Notes: generated by a model from the sequence alone, not told the origin. 64,000 bases of DNA from Saturnia japonica (GCA_033032175.1 JAVKPJ010000072.1:1-64000), one strand, 5' to 3'; positions 22,889 through 35,589 are shown, counted from the stretch's first letter. Program-made: numbers and translations.

Positions 22889-22966
22889 GTCAGGTATTCG
22901 CCGTCGGCCGAGAAGCGGCCGCCGTTGCCCGGGATGCACCACGCGGAGGTTCCTGACTCGCACCCC
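22889..22966 (-). ncRNA. T5 HDV-like ribozyme
   Basis: Identical to the T2 ribozyme: P1 GGGGUGC/GCAUCCC, J4/2 GGCGAAU. Confidence 0.93.
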
Positions 22967-22973
22967 AACCTAA

Positions 22974-22975
<2 letters not shown>
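22967..22975. repeat. Telomeric repeat remnant between T5 and T6
   Basis: AACCTAACC, as at 6572-6580. Confidence 0.9.
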
Positions 22976-23028
<53 letters not shown>

Positions 23029-23113
23029 CGTGGGGAAATCCTGCATGGATCCGCCTCCCGAGCCGGGCAGCTCGAGAGGGGTATGTCAGACTCTTACTGA
23101 CTAAAACCCCACG
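23029..23113 (-). other. T6 3' cloverleaf
   Basis: A-type fold, identical to T3. Confidence 0.8.
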
Positions 23114-23351
23114 GTGTTCCTCTTTCCCATTTGGCCGGGGAGCAGGGACAGCTTCCGCATTACTTCTACTCGCCCGACGGGTGTAGGCCCCTCATAAGGG
23201 GCCACCTCTGCGGTCTGAGGGGTCGAGGTGTGTGACACCCTCCGACGAACCTACGAGGGGCGCATCGAACACTGATGCGCCACGCCTCGGGCCTGTGCAT
23301 TCGCTGCAAGGGCGAAGGACGTGCCCGCGTCCGACGCCCGCAGGCCGTTTT

Positions 23352-26300
23352 TTACGGCGGCAGGAGGTCATTCCTGACCCTGCGCCGCCGGGTTCGTCGA
23401 CCGCGGGAGGGGAGCTCTGACGTCTGCTCCCTCTCCCTCTCCGCCGCCTCCTTTGCGAGCATGACGTCCTCGCAGAATGAGGCGACGGAGTTCCACCCGC
23501 TCTCACTCTCGACCATGGATGAAACGACAGTCGGGAGCGAGAGATCGGGCCCTATAGCCGCGATAAGGTCACGGCGTGACGAGTCCCATGCGGGACAGGC
23601 GGCAAGTGTGTGCTGCGCGTTATCGACCGCGCAGCCACAATGATGGCACCCAGCTGTTGGCTCTCGGCCTATGCGACACAGGTAACTCCCGAAACATCCG
23701 TGTCCCGAGAGCACCTGCGTCAGCCGGAAGGTTAGGGTGCCGTGCCGCCTCCGTACCCATGCCGTCAAATGAGGCCTCACGGCCTGGATGGTCGTCACGC
23801 CGGCGCTGGGGTGCTCCAGTCGTCGGTCCCACTCCGCCATGACCAGGATCTGGTGGAGCTCTGTCCTACGCGCCTCGATCTCACGAGGCGCAGGTCGTCT
23901 TCCTCTCTCCAACGCCTCCCCGCGCCACCTGTAGAGCGACGCGAGGGCTTCCGCCTCCAGATCCCATGGCGGAGATCCGGCCAGTAGGGAGGCCGCCTCG
24001 AAGGAGATCGTGCGATATCCCCGGGCTGCTCTGACGGCCATCGCTCTCTGCGGTTTGCGCAGAGCGGCGATATTACGGGCCGCCAGGTTCTCAGCCCACA
24101 CCGGGGCCCCGTAAAGGGCCATGGACCGCACAATCCCCATGTAGAGCCTTCGGCAAGCGGAATTTGGACCCCCAGGTTGGGCAACAGCCGCGCTAACGCG
24201 GCCGCAGCGCCCATAAGACGGGGGGTCAGCTGCCTGAAGTGCTCTACAAAGCCCCATCGGCTATCCAGAACGAGTCCAAGATATTTCATATTGGACTGGA
24301 TGCCGATTGGGACGCCTCCCACGATGATCTGGGACCCTCTCGGTGGCGCATTCCGAGGCCCATGAAAACACAGAGCCTCAGATTTTTGCAGCGCCACGTT
24401 TAGTCCCAGACGCCCGATCCGACCGACGACGTGTGCCACCCCAGCGGTTGCCAATATCGCAGCTTCGCGGTGCGACTTAGCTCTCGACGTGACCAATGTG
24501 TCGTCGGCATAACATACGACACTGAGGCACGGAGGAGCGCACCGCGCAACACCCAGTCGTATCCGATGTTCCAGAGAAGAGGGCCCAAAACTGACCCTGG
24601 GGAACACCGGATACGACGTCTCGCTGACACATTCCACTCCGACCCGGGAAGACTACATACCTCTCGGAGAGGTACGCCCCGACTATGCGGCGGAGGTAGG
24701 ACGGCACTCCGTTGAAATCGGAGCGCCTCTCTAATTGTGGCCCAGGGCAAGGTGTTAAAAGCATTTGCGATGTCTAAGACACCGCTATCACCACCTCGCC
24801 CGAGCAATAGCCTCCTCCGCCAGACTCCTGACTTGCGCGATCGCATCAATCGTGGAGCGCCCTCTGCGGAAACCGAACTGGTTCGCCGCCAAATCCGGCC
24901 CCACGTGCGTTAAATGGCCGACGAGGCGGTTTGCAATCACCCTCTCGAAGAGTTTGCCACCTCGTCGAGCAGCACAATGGGGCGGTACGCGGACGGCGAG
25001 TCCGCCGGGCGCCCCGGCTTTTGGAGCAGGACTAGACGGCCGGTTTTCCACTTCAACGGAAACCGGCCCTGCTCCAGACACACGCTTAGGAGTCCCAATA
25101 GTCGGGGCTCGAGGACCTCTTTGGGCCAGGACCCACGCTCGACCAGGCAGGCGTCGGGCCCTGGGGCGGTGTTTTTGGCCGCGAGGCGTTTCACCGCCGC
25201 CCTCAATTCTTCCCGGGTCACGTCGGGCACGTCGTCTCGGTCCACGTCGGGCTCGGCCGCGGGCGGAGCCATGTGGGGAGGTGAAAACTCCTCCCTGGAG
25301 GGAAACAGAGCGCTCACCACCTCCTCGAGGAACTCTGACTGGAGACTCTGGGTTACCGGTGGGGCCCATTGGCGAAGTTTGCCACGTACCATCCTCCTGT
25401 ACGGACGGCCCCACGGATCCCGATTGAGCGTCTCCAGGAATTCCTCTCTGGCCAGAGCTTTTGCGCGCTCAATGGCCCGTCGGAGGGCGAGCTTAGCTGC
25501 TCTGTAACCCTCATGCAGCTCCGCCTCTCCGGGGCTTGCGACCTGCGAATGACGTCGTCTGCGCCTTATCCTGGTGTACTGGCGGCGCGCTGCTACGCAA
25601 AGTGCGCGCAGCTGCGCGATTTCAGCGTTCCACCAGTACACCTGGCGCTTAGCTGGACGACGCCCAACTCTCGGCATCGCCGCGTCACACATATGCGACA
25701 CGGCGGCTCGCAGTCGCTCCGCCCCATCTTCGACATCGGCAGGCCTCTCGGGTGTTCCATCCATCACCCAGGCTTGCACGATGGCGGCCTCGAGGAACAC
25801 CTCGCGATCGAGGCGTCCCAGAGCCCAACGTGGACTGTCCTCCTCAGGGCCTCTCGGGACCGGTCGTCCGAGGTCTGGGCGGACACTTCGAACTGTATGT
25901 AAAGATGATCCGAAAGTGTCTCTACCCCCTCCAGGACTCTCCAGTCCCGAACACGGCGTGCTATTGCAGGGCTTGCGAACGATATGTCCACTATGGATTC
26001 GCCCTGCGGTCGCACGCACGTGTTTATTGAGCCCCTGTTAAGGACGAGTAGGCTTGATGTTACGGCCCACTCTTCCAGCGCCTCACCCCTATTATCCGTG
26101 GATGGGGAACCCCAAGCCGTAGATTTGGCGTTGAAGTCCCCGAGGACTAGGATGGGGTGAGGGTGGCTACCCGAGACGACAGTGCCCAACTCCACCAAGA
26201 ATGCCTCAAATTCGGCGAGACTCCACCGAGGGGGTGCATACACCCCCACCACCACAACGTCGCCGAGACGCGCCGCCACGTATCCCTGACCCTCCTTGAT

Positions 26301-26504
26301 GTTAGCGAAGGGCGGGGAACCGGCGGCGGGTCGAGAAATAATGGCAACCGAGCCATCTCGATCTCCCGCCCAGTTATCTCGGGGCGGCACGAAGTATGGC
26401 TCTGCTATCACGGCGACGTTGATTGACCACTGTGCCATGCTTTGGACTAGCAGGTCCTGCGCACTGGCACAGTGGTTCATATTCCCTTGGAGGATATGAA
26501 TAGA
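23352..26504 (-). pseudogene. T6 ORF2: endonuclease-RT, start codon lost and frameshifted
   Basis: The endonuclease block is open from MNHCASAQDLL (26480) to 25764 and shows AEPYFVPP, the HPILVLGDFNAKS block and LSDHLYI. RT YADD is at 24500-24511. Where T3 has TAATAATG, T6 has lost one base (TAATAATTC), so the usual ATG is missing. Other indels are those of T3 ORF2. Confidence 0.9.
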
Positions 26505-26508
26505 ATTA

Positions 26509-28691
26509 TTAATTGGCTTCTTCCATCTCCTCCGTCTGGACCGTTGTCGGCGCTTTAGGAACAGCCGACGAGGTCAGGGGCTGTGTCGGGGCTTTTCCCC
26601 TCTTCCCCCTCCTTCTCTTCTTGGGTGGCGACGACGCAACGCATGTCTTGCCACCCACCCGGTGCCCAGCTGGTTTACCCGCACCGGCACATATTAAACA
26701 ATGCGGGTCCGCTGTGCAGCCTGCCGCCTTATGGCCGGGTTGACTGCAGCGATAGCAGAGTGCACTGCAGTCAACTTCTGAGGAGCATTTTGCCCCCAGT
26801 GACCGGCCTGAAGGCAACGGAAACACCTCTGTGAGCGGGGCTGCAAGACTTTTACTCGGCCGACACCCAACCCACCAATAGCTTACGGCCGTCGCCGAGT
26901 TTTTTGGCCACCGTCACTGGGCACGAAACCACGGCCGTTCCAGCCCCATTAAAGCTGGGGCGTGGATCAGTTGCCTTAACGTGCTCTGGGGGGCATTCCC
27001 CAGCACGTGCAACGGCGGCAATTAGCTTCTCCACTGTAACGGAGTCATCTAGGCCTGAGATGCGCACGTCTGCACACCTCATAGGCCTGGTCACCCGAAT
27101 GTCATCACCTGGGAAGGACGCCCTAATTTTTTCTGCAAGGGCGTCTGCTTGCGGACCACTCGTGGCACCTGGAACCTCTAAGAGGGCAGCCCCTGTTGCT
27201 GCCCTTCTATAGTTGACGCCCTCAATGCCTAGAGCGCCAAGGTCGACTTGCTCCCATGTTTTCGTTAGCACCTCCCTGTAGGTGATGCCCCTCTTCGCAG
27301 CCTCAGGTTGCAGTGTTATAACCACCGCAGTGGATTTGGAGGTGCGAAGTTTGGGGGCTCTGTTCCTTTTTGGAGGTGCTACTTTAGCCGCCTTTTTCAC
27401 CTTTTTCTTTGTGGCCTTACCCCCCTTGCCTACTAAAACCCATTCTCCCTCAGAAGGTTTGGGAGTGGCCACCTTCTCACTATAGGAGGGGCGATAGGCG
27501 GGTGCAGCTGAATTGGGCCCTGCTTTCCCTGTTTTCTGGTTACCTTTCTTCGCAACCACTTGCTGGGGACCAGGCTGCCGTGGAAGCCGAGTTTCCGGCA
27601 CTCTCGTTTTCGCCGTCTGCGTAACTTTCCTATCCGCTGCTAACGGAGGGGGAGTTGTTTTTCTGGTAGGAGTCTATCCTCCAAGGCCTCGAAGCGAGCA
27701 CTCATTATATTAAGTATACGCTCAAACTTCCCGTCAATGTCAGAACTCTCGCTCCGAGGCCTTCCTTGTTGCCGCTGAGGCAATGGCGGAAAATCCTCCC
27801 TCCCCCGTGGAGCTAAAGATGTTGAAGGGTCCGATCCCGTTTCCTTTGCAAAAGACTGAGGAGACTTCAACTCCTGGCGATGGCTGGCGAACCTTATTTA
27901 GGTCTACCCTCATTTCCGCGAGCTCCTTCCGGAGCTCTGCCAGTTCTTCCGCTTGTTTGGTGTTCGTTTCCTCTAGCCTTGCGTACGCTGCTTGGACCCT
28001 GGCCAACTCCTCGGTGGTGGTACGACTGCGGTATTGTTCCACTGCATCCTTAATAGACACAGCCGCATCCTTGAGGGCCTTCTGGAAAGTGCCCTTTAGG
28101 TTCGCCGATTTTTTGGCGACCTTGAGGATCACCTCCACGTCGCCCAGCACCCTTTCACTTAATTGGGAGGAGAGCTCTTCCTCCGGTGCAGTGGCAATCT
28201 CCTTAGCGGACCTGTTGTATCGTGCCCGCGATGCCTCCTCCGCCAACTCTTCTTCAGCTGTTAGGCGAAGCAACTCCTCTTTCTTCCGGATATAATCCTC
28301 CTTCACCTTTGCCAACCCCACATATTCTCCTGTAGTTGGGGGCCGCCCCCTACCCTTTTTGGGGATAGAAACTGGCGTTTGCGTCTGGTCAGCACCTTCG
28401 ACCTTCCTTTTCCGCCAGAAGGAGCTTGGCGGAGCATCCTCAGCGCCAGACAGAGGGTTCTCAGACGACCCTACCGTCACCATAGAGGCCTCACTTGACT
28501 CGCTACACACCGACAATCTGTCTAGTGAAGGGTCCCTTACGATAGCCACAACGGGGTTGAATTCCCCTTCTCGACCATCCACTTTTCTTTCCTCACACGT
28601 AACTCCACTAGTGGAGCCACCGTCCTCGTCTTTCTTAAAACTAGGTTTATTTTTAAAAATTTACAGAGGTTTTTTTAAAAGGTTTGCTCAT
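26509..28691 (-). pseudogene. T6 ORF1 (Gag), frameshifted
   Basis: Most readable family A Gag. Blocks: MSKPFKKTSVN start (28691); acidic region; KKGRGRPPTTGEYVGLAKVK (about 28340); an unbroken coiled coil with SNLKGTFQKALKDAAVSIKDAVEQYRSRT; RFEALEDRLLPEKQL; Gag core (26852-27601); and the knuckles CYRCSQPGHKAAGC and CLICAGAGKPAGHRVGGKTC (26509-26826). Frame breaks fall near 28600, 27650-27850 and 26840, mostly in homopolymers. Confidence 0.88.
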
Positions 28692-29103
28692 TTTTGTTCC
28701 CACGATTGTGGGGGAAGTAACAGTCCACCCAGGCAGTGCCCCCTGTGCCTGGGTAAGCCTAGCGTAACCCGTCAAGAGAGTCGGCCGGTTCTCTGACGGG
28801 GGTCGCACTCGTGACTGGTCTCCCACCAGCCACGCATCCCCTCGCGGTGCGCCGCCGCTTGGGATTAGGGTAATTTTTTTTAGAGGTTTTCTTCCTCGCG
28901 GTCCGGGCGGTGAAGCCAAGACCCTCGGCCCATACGAAGCCGCGAGACGTGACCACGACACTCCGATGGGATTACGAGATCGTCGGCGACAAGCCGAACA
29001 AGTTGTCCAACCTGCCCGCCCGACGGCAGTGTGAATGCACGCCGAGCCCGCCAACACGCCACGTCTTCGAACCCTCTAAAGAGCAGTAAACGTCGCCCCC
29101 CCC

Positions 29104-29181
29104 GTCAGGTATTAGCCGTCGGCCGTGAAGCGGCCGCCGTTGCCCGGGATGCACCACGCGGAGGTTCCTGACTCGCACCCC
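29104..29181 (-). ncRNA. T6 HDV-like ribozyme
   Basis: P1 GGGGUGC/GCAUCCC, P2 GUCAGG/CCUGAC, J4/2 GGCUAAU. The GGGGT preceding the cut site repeats the first five bases of the ribozyme. Confidence 0.92.
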
Positions 29182-29193
29182 ACCCCAACCTAA

Positions 29194-29195
<2 letters not shown>
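29182..29195. repeat. ACCCC plus telomeric remnant between T6 and T7
   Basis: Five extra bases (accc and c) followed by AACCTAACC, then the T7 poly(A). Confidence 0.85.
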
Positions 29196-29224
<29 letters not shown>

Positions 29225-29226
<2 letters not shown>

Positions 29227-29312
29227 TGGGGAAATCCTACATTGGATACACCTCCCGCCGTCGGGGGACAGCGAGAGGGTTATGCCGGACTCCTACCGGC
29301 TAAAACCCCATG
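29225..29312 (-). other. T7 3' cloverleaf (B type)
   Basis: Closing stem CAUGGGG/CCCCAUG (one compensated pair relative to A), arm 1 GCCGG/CCGGC with loop UAGGAGU, arm 2 about 8 bp, and arm 3 AUCC/GGAU. Confidence 0.8.
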
Positions 29313-29548
29313 ACCGCATCGGCGCGTGTGTGAACAGGGTCTCGGGAAACGCGGCAAGCATGCACCGCGGCCCCATTCACGCGCTCGGGTCACCCGCAGA
29401 TGGTAAAATAACGGGGACCCTCATCTCGGGGAGTTTAATAGCACTCTCCCACGCTTCTCAAATGAAGCGGCGGCAAAACCGTGCTTCGTCGTCACGGGCC
29501 TTCAATGTGCAGTAACGAACGCCCCCGCGTCCGTTACCTTAAGGCTTG

Positions 29549-32500
29549 TTAGGGAGGTAGTGCATGATGAGCACCCCTTCCCCTCCTCCTTCTTCCGCGT
29601 CCTCTCTCTCGACGCGCTGTCGGAGCTGCGGGATCCCTTTCCCTGGCTCTTTCTGTCTCTTCCTTTACAGAGAGGACAGCCTCGCAGAATGTCAAAACGG
29701 CGCTCCATGATCTCTCACTGCTAACCATTTCTCGGATGAGGGTCGGTAGAGAAAGATCATTACCAACTATCGCAGTGAGGTCACCACGTTGTTCCGTCCA
29801 TGCAGGGCAGTGCTCCAAAGTATGTTCTGCCGTGTCCACGTCACACCCGTCACAATGGAAGCATCTAGGTGTAAGTTCCTTCCTTGCTATTTGGTGCAGA
29901 TACTTACCAAAACAGCCGGGCCACTAAGCATCTGCACCAGCCGGAATGTAAGTGCTCCATGTGTCCTTTCCACCCATTCCGTAAGTACTGGACGAATTGC
30001 CTCGATAGTCTTGACGCCGACACTTGTTGAAGAGAGTCTCTCCTTCCACGTCATCAGCACTACTCGCTGGATGTGAGACTTTTGTGCTTCTTCCTCCCTG
30101 GGCGGAAAGATTTCGCCGCGAGCGATTTTCTCTGCACGCCACGTATACATGGCGGCATATGCATGCGCCACCAGTTCCCCGGTGGGGTTCTTGCCAACAG
30201 GCACGCTGCCTCATATGATATAGTGCGGTAGCCACGCACCACCCTAACAGCCATAACTTTTTGCAGATTCCGCAAAACTGCAGAATTACCAGCCGTCAGG
30301 GCTTCATGCCACACCGGCGCTCCGTACAATAACATTGACCGGATAACTCCCAAATACAGAGACCGGCAGCCATCACCAGCACCTCCGAGGTTGGGAAGGA
30401 GACCTGCCAGTGCTGAGGCACTCCTTAAGACTTTTGGAGCCATTTGACGAAAATGCTCACAAAAGGTCCAGCGACTGTCCAAGATTAATCCTAAGTACTT
30501 CATAGTGGATCCAACTTCGATTTGAACTCCACCAATGATCAGATGGGTGCCACGCGGAGGTGCTTTACGTGAGCCGTGAAAGCATATGGCTTCCGTCTTA
30601 TTAAGAGCGACCTCTAACCCTAGTAGCCTGATTCTCCCCACAACTTGTGCAACACTCGCAGTTGCCAAACGAATTGCATCTCTCAGGGTGTTTCCGCGAG
30701 CCGTAACGAGAGTGTCATCAGCATAGCATGTCACTGCTGCGCCAGGCAGGAGAGCACCTCGCAGCACCCAGTCATACCCGATGTTCCACAGGAGCGGACC
30801 GAGGACTGACCCCTGTGGAACACCGCACGACATCTCCCTTTGGTGGGCGCTTCCATCCTGCCCGACGCATGTGACACGCCTATCCTCTAAGTAGGACTGG
30901 ACGATCCTAACAGATAATGGGGTACCCCGTGATATCTCAACGCTTCCATTATGCATTCCCAGGGCAAGCTGTTAAAGGCGTTGGCTATATCCAAAGACAC
31001 AGCCAACAGCACTCCGCCCTGGGAAACAACTTCGTCCGAGAGGGTCTTAACTCGTAAAATCGCGTCAACCGTTGACCGACCCTGTCGGAAACCAAACTGT
31101 ACCTCTGATAGGTCGGGTCCAATGCGGGTCAGGTGTTTAACGAGACGCCGCGAGATGACACGCTCCAAAAGTTTTCCTGCCTCATCAAGGAGGACAATAG
31201 GCCGATAGGCAGACGGCGAGTCCGCAGGACGACCCTGTTTCCTTAGAAGGACGAGACGGCCTGTCTTCCACTGAGGAGGAAACTGACCTGACTGTAAACA
31301 GGCACTAAAAAGCCTCCTCAACCTGTCACCTAAAAATTCCAGTGCAAGTACCCAGGCGCGACCTGGGATTCCATCGGGCCCCGGAGCAGTATTTTTAGCA
31401 CGGAGCCGTTTCACGGCCTCGTCCAATTCCACCTCAGATACTGGAGGCACCTCATCGTAATTATCCTGTCCATTCGGTATGGATGGAGCCAAAAAAGGAG
31501 GCGTATGCTCTGACCTTTGCGGGAAAGCACAGATAGAATGGCCTCTAAAAGTTGCGGCTGGAGACTCTGCGTGATTGGGGGAGCCCAAGGGCGCAAGAAG
31601 CTCAACACCATTCGATAAGGGCGTCCCCACGGATCACTGTCCAGAGTCTCCAGAAGGTCCTCCCTTGCTTGAGTTTTGGCTCTCCTAATCGAGATCTGCA
31701 GTGCTTTTTTGGCCTCTCTATATGCTTCGTGTAATTGTGCCTCAACCGTGACATCCCGTCCTCGACGCAACCTACGGTATCGGGTGTATCGGCGCCTTAC
31801 AGCCACGCATACAGCCCGCAACCGTGCAATCTCAGTAGACCACCAATATACGCGACGTCTTGCTGGTTGATGTCGGACCCGTGGCATGGCAGCATCGGAA
31901 ATGCGCGTCATCGCATCCCTGAACCAACGTGTTTCCTCGACAATGTCCACCGGTCCATCAGGAATTGGTGGCCAAGACGCAACTATAGAGGCTTCAGCCA
32001 GCAAATCACTATTAAGCCTCTTTACAGCCCATCTAGGTGATGATGACAAATCTGAATTGAAATTTCGGTTCGATACAGAGAGACTGATGTCAAACCTAAT
32101 ATATTGGTGGTCTGACAAAGACTCTGCCTCTTCCACAACTCTCCAATCTTGAGTTCGTTGAGCGACGACAGATGTACCAAAAGTGAGATCCACAATGGAT
32201 CCGCCCTGTTGTCGAACGCAGGTGTTTACAGACCCTCGATTCATTATGGAGAGGCCAGTTTCTACTGCCCATTCTTCTAAGGCCCTACCACGCATATCCG
32301 TGACGGGAGATCCCCACGCCGAAGACTTAGCATTGAAGTCCCCCGCCACCAATATGGGACAGGGCAAAGTCCGTGTAATGAAAGTTCCTACGCGGTCCAG
32401 GAACTCTTCAAACTCCACAAGAGTTCTGTTTGGAGAGAAGTAAACACTAATGAGAACTAGTTCTCCCCACCGTACCGCGACATATCCAGTATCCCTCTTG

Positions 32501-32709
32501 AGGATGGTCATAATTGGAGACCCCACAGTATTTACAGATACGATGGCTGCCGCACCTGTTGTATCCCCGACCCAGTTATCCCTTGAAGGGATAAAGTACG
32601 GTTCAGAGACAATCGCTACCTGTATCGACCATTCGGCCATGGTTTGAACAAGAAGATCCTGTGCCACGGCCGAGTGGTTGATATTTACCTGCAAAAACTT
32701 ATGGGCCAT
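29549..32709 (-). pseudogene. T7 ORF2: endonuclease-RT, frameshifted
   Basis: Starts MAHKFLQVNINHSAVAQDLL. The endonuclease is open to 31411, with EPYFIPSRDNW, LVAGDFNAKSSAWGS and LSDHQYIRF. The RT shows AYRPIVLLDEAGKLLERV, FGFRQGRSTVDAI, VSLDIANAFNSLPW, GVPQGSVLGPLLWN and YADD (30714-30725). The C-terminus has CDTAEHTLEHCPAW, the CCHC remnant. Indels fall near 31500, 30900, 30100-30200 and 29850. TAA is at 29549. Confidence 0.9.
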
Positions 32710-32772
32710 ACTGATCACTACGTTTCCATATCTCCTCCTACCCTGGACATCATAGACGTACCAGGAGCAGCC

Positions 32773-35225
32773 TCACTGCAGATTCCTTTGGGGCTGCGAT
32801 CTTTTGACCGTTGCCTTCCGCATATTCGATGACGGAGCGCATGGCCTGCTCCCTAAACGATGATTAGCCGGACGTTTTGCGTCAGCACATACCGAGCAAT
32901 GCGGAGTAGCCGAGCAGCTTAAGGCTTTATGGCCTGCCTCTCCACAGCGGAAGCACTGTCCACTGCGGTCCACTATTGAAGTGCACTTCTGCATAACGTG
33001 TCCAACCTCCAAGCAGCGGAAACATCTCGCAACTCTTGGCTCTAGCAGCCTAATTCGTACCGCAGCCCAGCCAATTAACAGCCTGCCCTCTTGAGCCACC
33101 TTCTTTGCTGCCTCCACTGGGCAGCGCAACCATGCGGTTCCAGTACCATGTGGAGCCCGGCGTATTTCTCCCACTTTAATCTGATTCACGGTACAGCCGC
33201 CCTTTGTCGCCACTATTGCCGCTATATCCTCCTTGGTCACTGAGTCATCCAGGCCCATAATACGAAGATCAGTACATTTACTAGGCCTGGACACTTCAAC
33301 CATCCCTTCTCCAAAGACCTGGGCGAAGGTCGCTGTCAGCTTTTCGGCAACCCGATCTGCTTTTTCAGCGCTCGTTACTCCGGGCACCTCAAGTTTACGA
33401 GCGCCGGTAGCCGTCTCTTTAATATTAAGGTACGGAATGTCCAAACTGGCAACATCCACCTTGTCTTTAGCCACTGTGATAACCTTTTTATAATCTATAC
33501 CTCTATCCCCTGCACCCGGCTGAAGAGTCAACACAATTACCGAGGACCGCGGGATAGACAATTTGGCTGGAGTCAGTCTAGATTTTTGTACCCTTCTTTG
33601 ATCTAAACGTTTCTTGGCGCCCTTCTTCACTACCGTTGTCCACATTTCTTCCTGTACTATAGGTGCCGAAGGAGGTAAATGCATTATCGGTGGCGGCTCA
33701 CTTGTTTTAGCTGTCGTAGCAGGCTTTTTCTTTATCTTCTTTGCCTGTTTAATTCCGGCTGGAGCATCAGCAGGCAATTTAGGCACCCTTGCTCCTTGCG
33801 CTGCATCATTAGCAGTCTTCTGCCGGTCTGCAGCTAATGGAGGGCGTAAACGTTCTTCGGGAAGAAGTCTATCCTCTATCCCCTCAAATCGAGCGTTCAT
33901 AATGCTCCTAATTTGACTCATTTCCGAGCGCAACGTCTCCTCGAATATAGAACGAACTTCCGAGAGGACATCGGTTTGAGTACTATCCTGAAGCCGCTTA
34001 GGCAGCGGTGGGAATTCCTCTCTTACTACTCTCTTTGGAAGAGAACTAGATTCTCTCACACCAGTTTCGGACACGCTAAGCAGAGACGCCGCAGATCTTT
34101 CAGCGCGTAGTCCTTCGAAATTCTTTTTCATCTCAGCGAGCTCTCTTCGGAGCTCAGCTATTTCCGCCTGTTGACGTTCGAGATCTGCTCTCATGCGGGC
34201 GTTGTCAGCCTCTAGGCGGGAAGTCTCATCTGAGGCGGTTCGGTGACGATATTCCTCCAATACCGCCGTAAGAGATTTTGCTGCATCCTTAAGGGAACGC
34301 TGATAGGTGCCCTTCAAGTTCCCTGAATTTTTTGCAACCTCGAGAATGACCCCGATGTCACATTTCACAATCTCTCTCAGATCGCGGGTCTCATCTTTTG
34401 GGTTTTTTCGACCACGTGGATGCACGCAGCCGTCTTGCCTCGGAAGCCATTTCTTCCATGTCTTTTTCCGCCCTTAACCGAAGCTCCTCCCTTTCAGAAC
34501 GGATGTACATCTCTTTCGCCGCAGCTCGGCCAATGTATTCCCCGGTGGTCGGGGGACGGCCCCTACCTCTTTTTGGTGTGTTTATGCAACCCTTCAACGA
34601 AACTTCGCCAGAGTCAGAAAGAGAGCCAAAGTCTGAAGCAGCACCATCATCATCTAATTCAGAGCCCTTTCGCTTATTTTTCCTTTGGAAAAATTTACCC
34701 TGAGAAGGAGATTCTCTACCATCAACGCTATCCACCGTCTCCATTGTGTTTGTACTGCCGTCGCTGCTCATAGACAGACGGTCAATTGACTCGCATCTTT
34801 CTAAGAGCACAATCGGCATTGCATCGGTTGTCCTGTTGGATGCCAAAGTCGTCGTTACATCTTCACCTCGCAAAATTGTGCCCCCCCCCAGAAAACGCGG
34901 GGCAGTCCGGGCTAGGCCCGGAGAGGGATTCTCCTGCTCCGTTGGAGCCGGTACCCCCTGGGGTAGTTTATTTTTTAATTTTGCACTATCCATTATTCCA
35001 TCATTGATTTCAGCGGTCCGTGTGCATGCCAGAGTCGTCGTGGAGTCTTCTTGCTCGGAGATCCATTTTGCGTGCCAAAGTCATCGTATTTAAGTTCAGT
35101 TCATGTACAAATCTGCCCCCCCCAGAAAACGTGGGGCAGCCCGGGTTAAGCCCGGGGAGGGATTCTCCAACTCCTGAGGAGCTGGTACCCTCCTGGGGTA
35201 GTACTATTATATTTGTACCGTCCAT
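32773..35225 (-). pseudogene. T7 ORF1 (Gag) with two N-terminal LPQEGT modules
   Basis: Long open block 32773-34425: coiled coil (DETSRLEADNARMRADLERQQAEIAELRRELAEMKK), RFEGIEDRLLPEERLRPPLAADR, a basic KKIKKK tract, the core SSVIVLTLQPGA and CTDLRIMGLDDSVT, then CFRCLEVGHVMQKC, CFRCGEAGHKALSC and CSVCADAKRPANHRLGSRPC. Block 34391-34993 holds the AT-hook-like KRGRGRPPTTGEY and one module starting MDSAKLKNKLPQ. A second module begins at 35225 (MDGTNIIVLPQEGT). Small indels separate the blocks. The ORF ends out of frame; the expected stop lies about 12 bases before the ORF2 ATG. Confidence 0.87.
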
Positions 35226-35487
35226 CCCTTTTAACTCCTCCTCCAGTTCGCAGTGCGCCTGCCAGGACCGATATGAAGACAACCAGTCCCGCCAGCCGCT
35301 CCCCGGAATTGGGCCCTTGGGACTCAACTTGAGCCCTCATCGGCCCCAACCCGGTACTGAGTGCGCTGCTCACACGCCACACCCAGGAGTGTTTATCGGC
35401 TCTCCAGCCTAGATCCGTAGTGTTCAGCGAGACAGGGTCACCTCGAGAAGGATGTGGCTCTTCACCACGCACTACGGTCTTGGGGTG
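35226..35487 (-). other. T7 5' UTR (B type)
   Basis: Non-coding and GC-rich, shared almost unchanged with T13 (57376-57636) and in part with T11. It contains inverted repeats around GGGCCC and GGGCTC...GAGTCCC. No ORF is supported. Confidence 0.6.
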
Positions 35488-35589
35488 GCAGGCTAAGGCT
35501 CTCTCCGAAAGGAAAGAGCTGTATTGCGCCTGTGGGTCCACCCCCTGCAGATCAGAGATACAAGTACCTCATCACGCCTGCTCGACCCC
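35488..35589 (-). ncRNA. T7 candidate divergent self-cleaving ribozyme
   Basis: At the element's 5' end the sense strand has a possible P1 GGGUC/GACCC, P2 GCAGGC/GCCUGC closing over the whole unit, and a 9-bp P4-like hairpin (GCUCUUUCC/GGAGAGAGC with one G-U pair), followed by CUUA before P2'. Order and position resemble an HDV-like fold. P1 is short, J4/2 deviates, and the P3 region folds as an unrelated hairpin (GAGGUAC/GUAUCUC), so this is a weak candidate. Confidence 0.35.

Larger units (their letters stand above)
16771..22966 (-). mobile_element. T5: family A element, duplicate of T2
   Basis: Base-for-base counterpart of T2, including its 31-base poly(A), its frameshifts and its ribozyme. 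Carrying the same inactivating indels means it was copied as DNA, or assembled twice, not retrotransposed separately. Confidence 0.9.
16396..26349. repeat. Large duplication, copy 2 (partner 1-9954)
   Basis: See the entry at 1-9954; offset 16,395. After 26349 the two copies continue as family A ORF1 (here, T6) or as the A/B hybrid (T3). Confidence 0.85.
22976..29181 (-). mobile_element. T6: full-length family A element
   Basis: 51-base poly(A), A-type cloverleaf, ORF2, A-type ORF1, 5' UTR and ribozyme. The 3' part equals T3; the 5' part (ORF1 onward) is a normal family A sequence, so T6 shows what T3 should have looked like without the switch at 10306. Its 5' junction has five extra bases, TTGGGGT, before the predicted ribozyme cut. 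Confidence 0.9.
29196..35589 (-). mobile_element. T7: full-length family B telomeric LINE
   Basis: About 6.4 kb with a 28-base poly(A), B-type cloverleaf, ORF2, ORF1 with duplicated N-terminal modules, and a B-type 5' UTR. Base composition is visibly less GC-rich than family A, and protein identity to A is only moderate, so this is a separate lineage. It uses the same TT^AGG target and the 5' junction is TT|GGGGTC. Confidence 0.9.
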
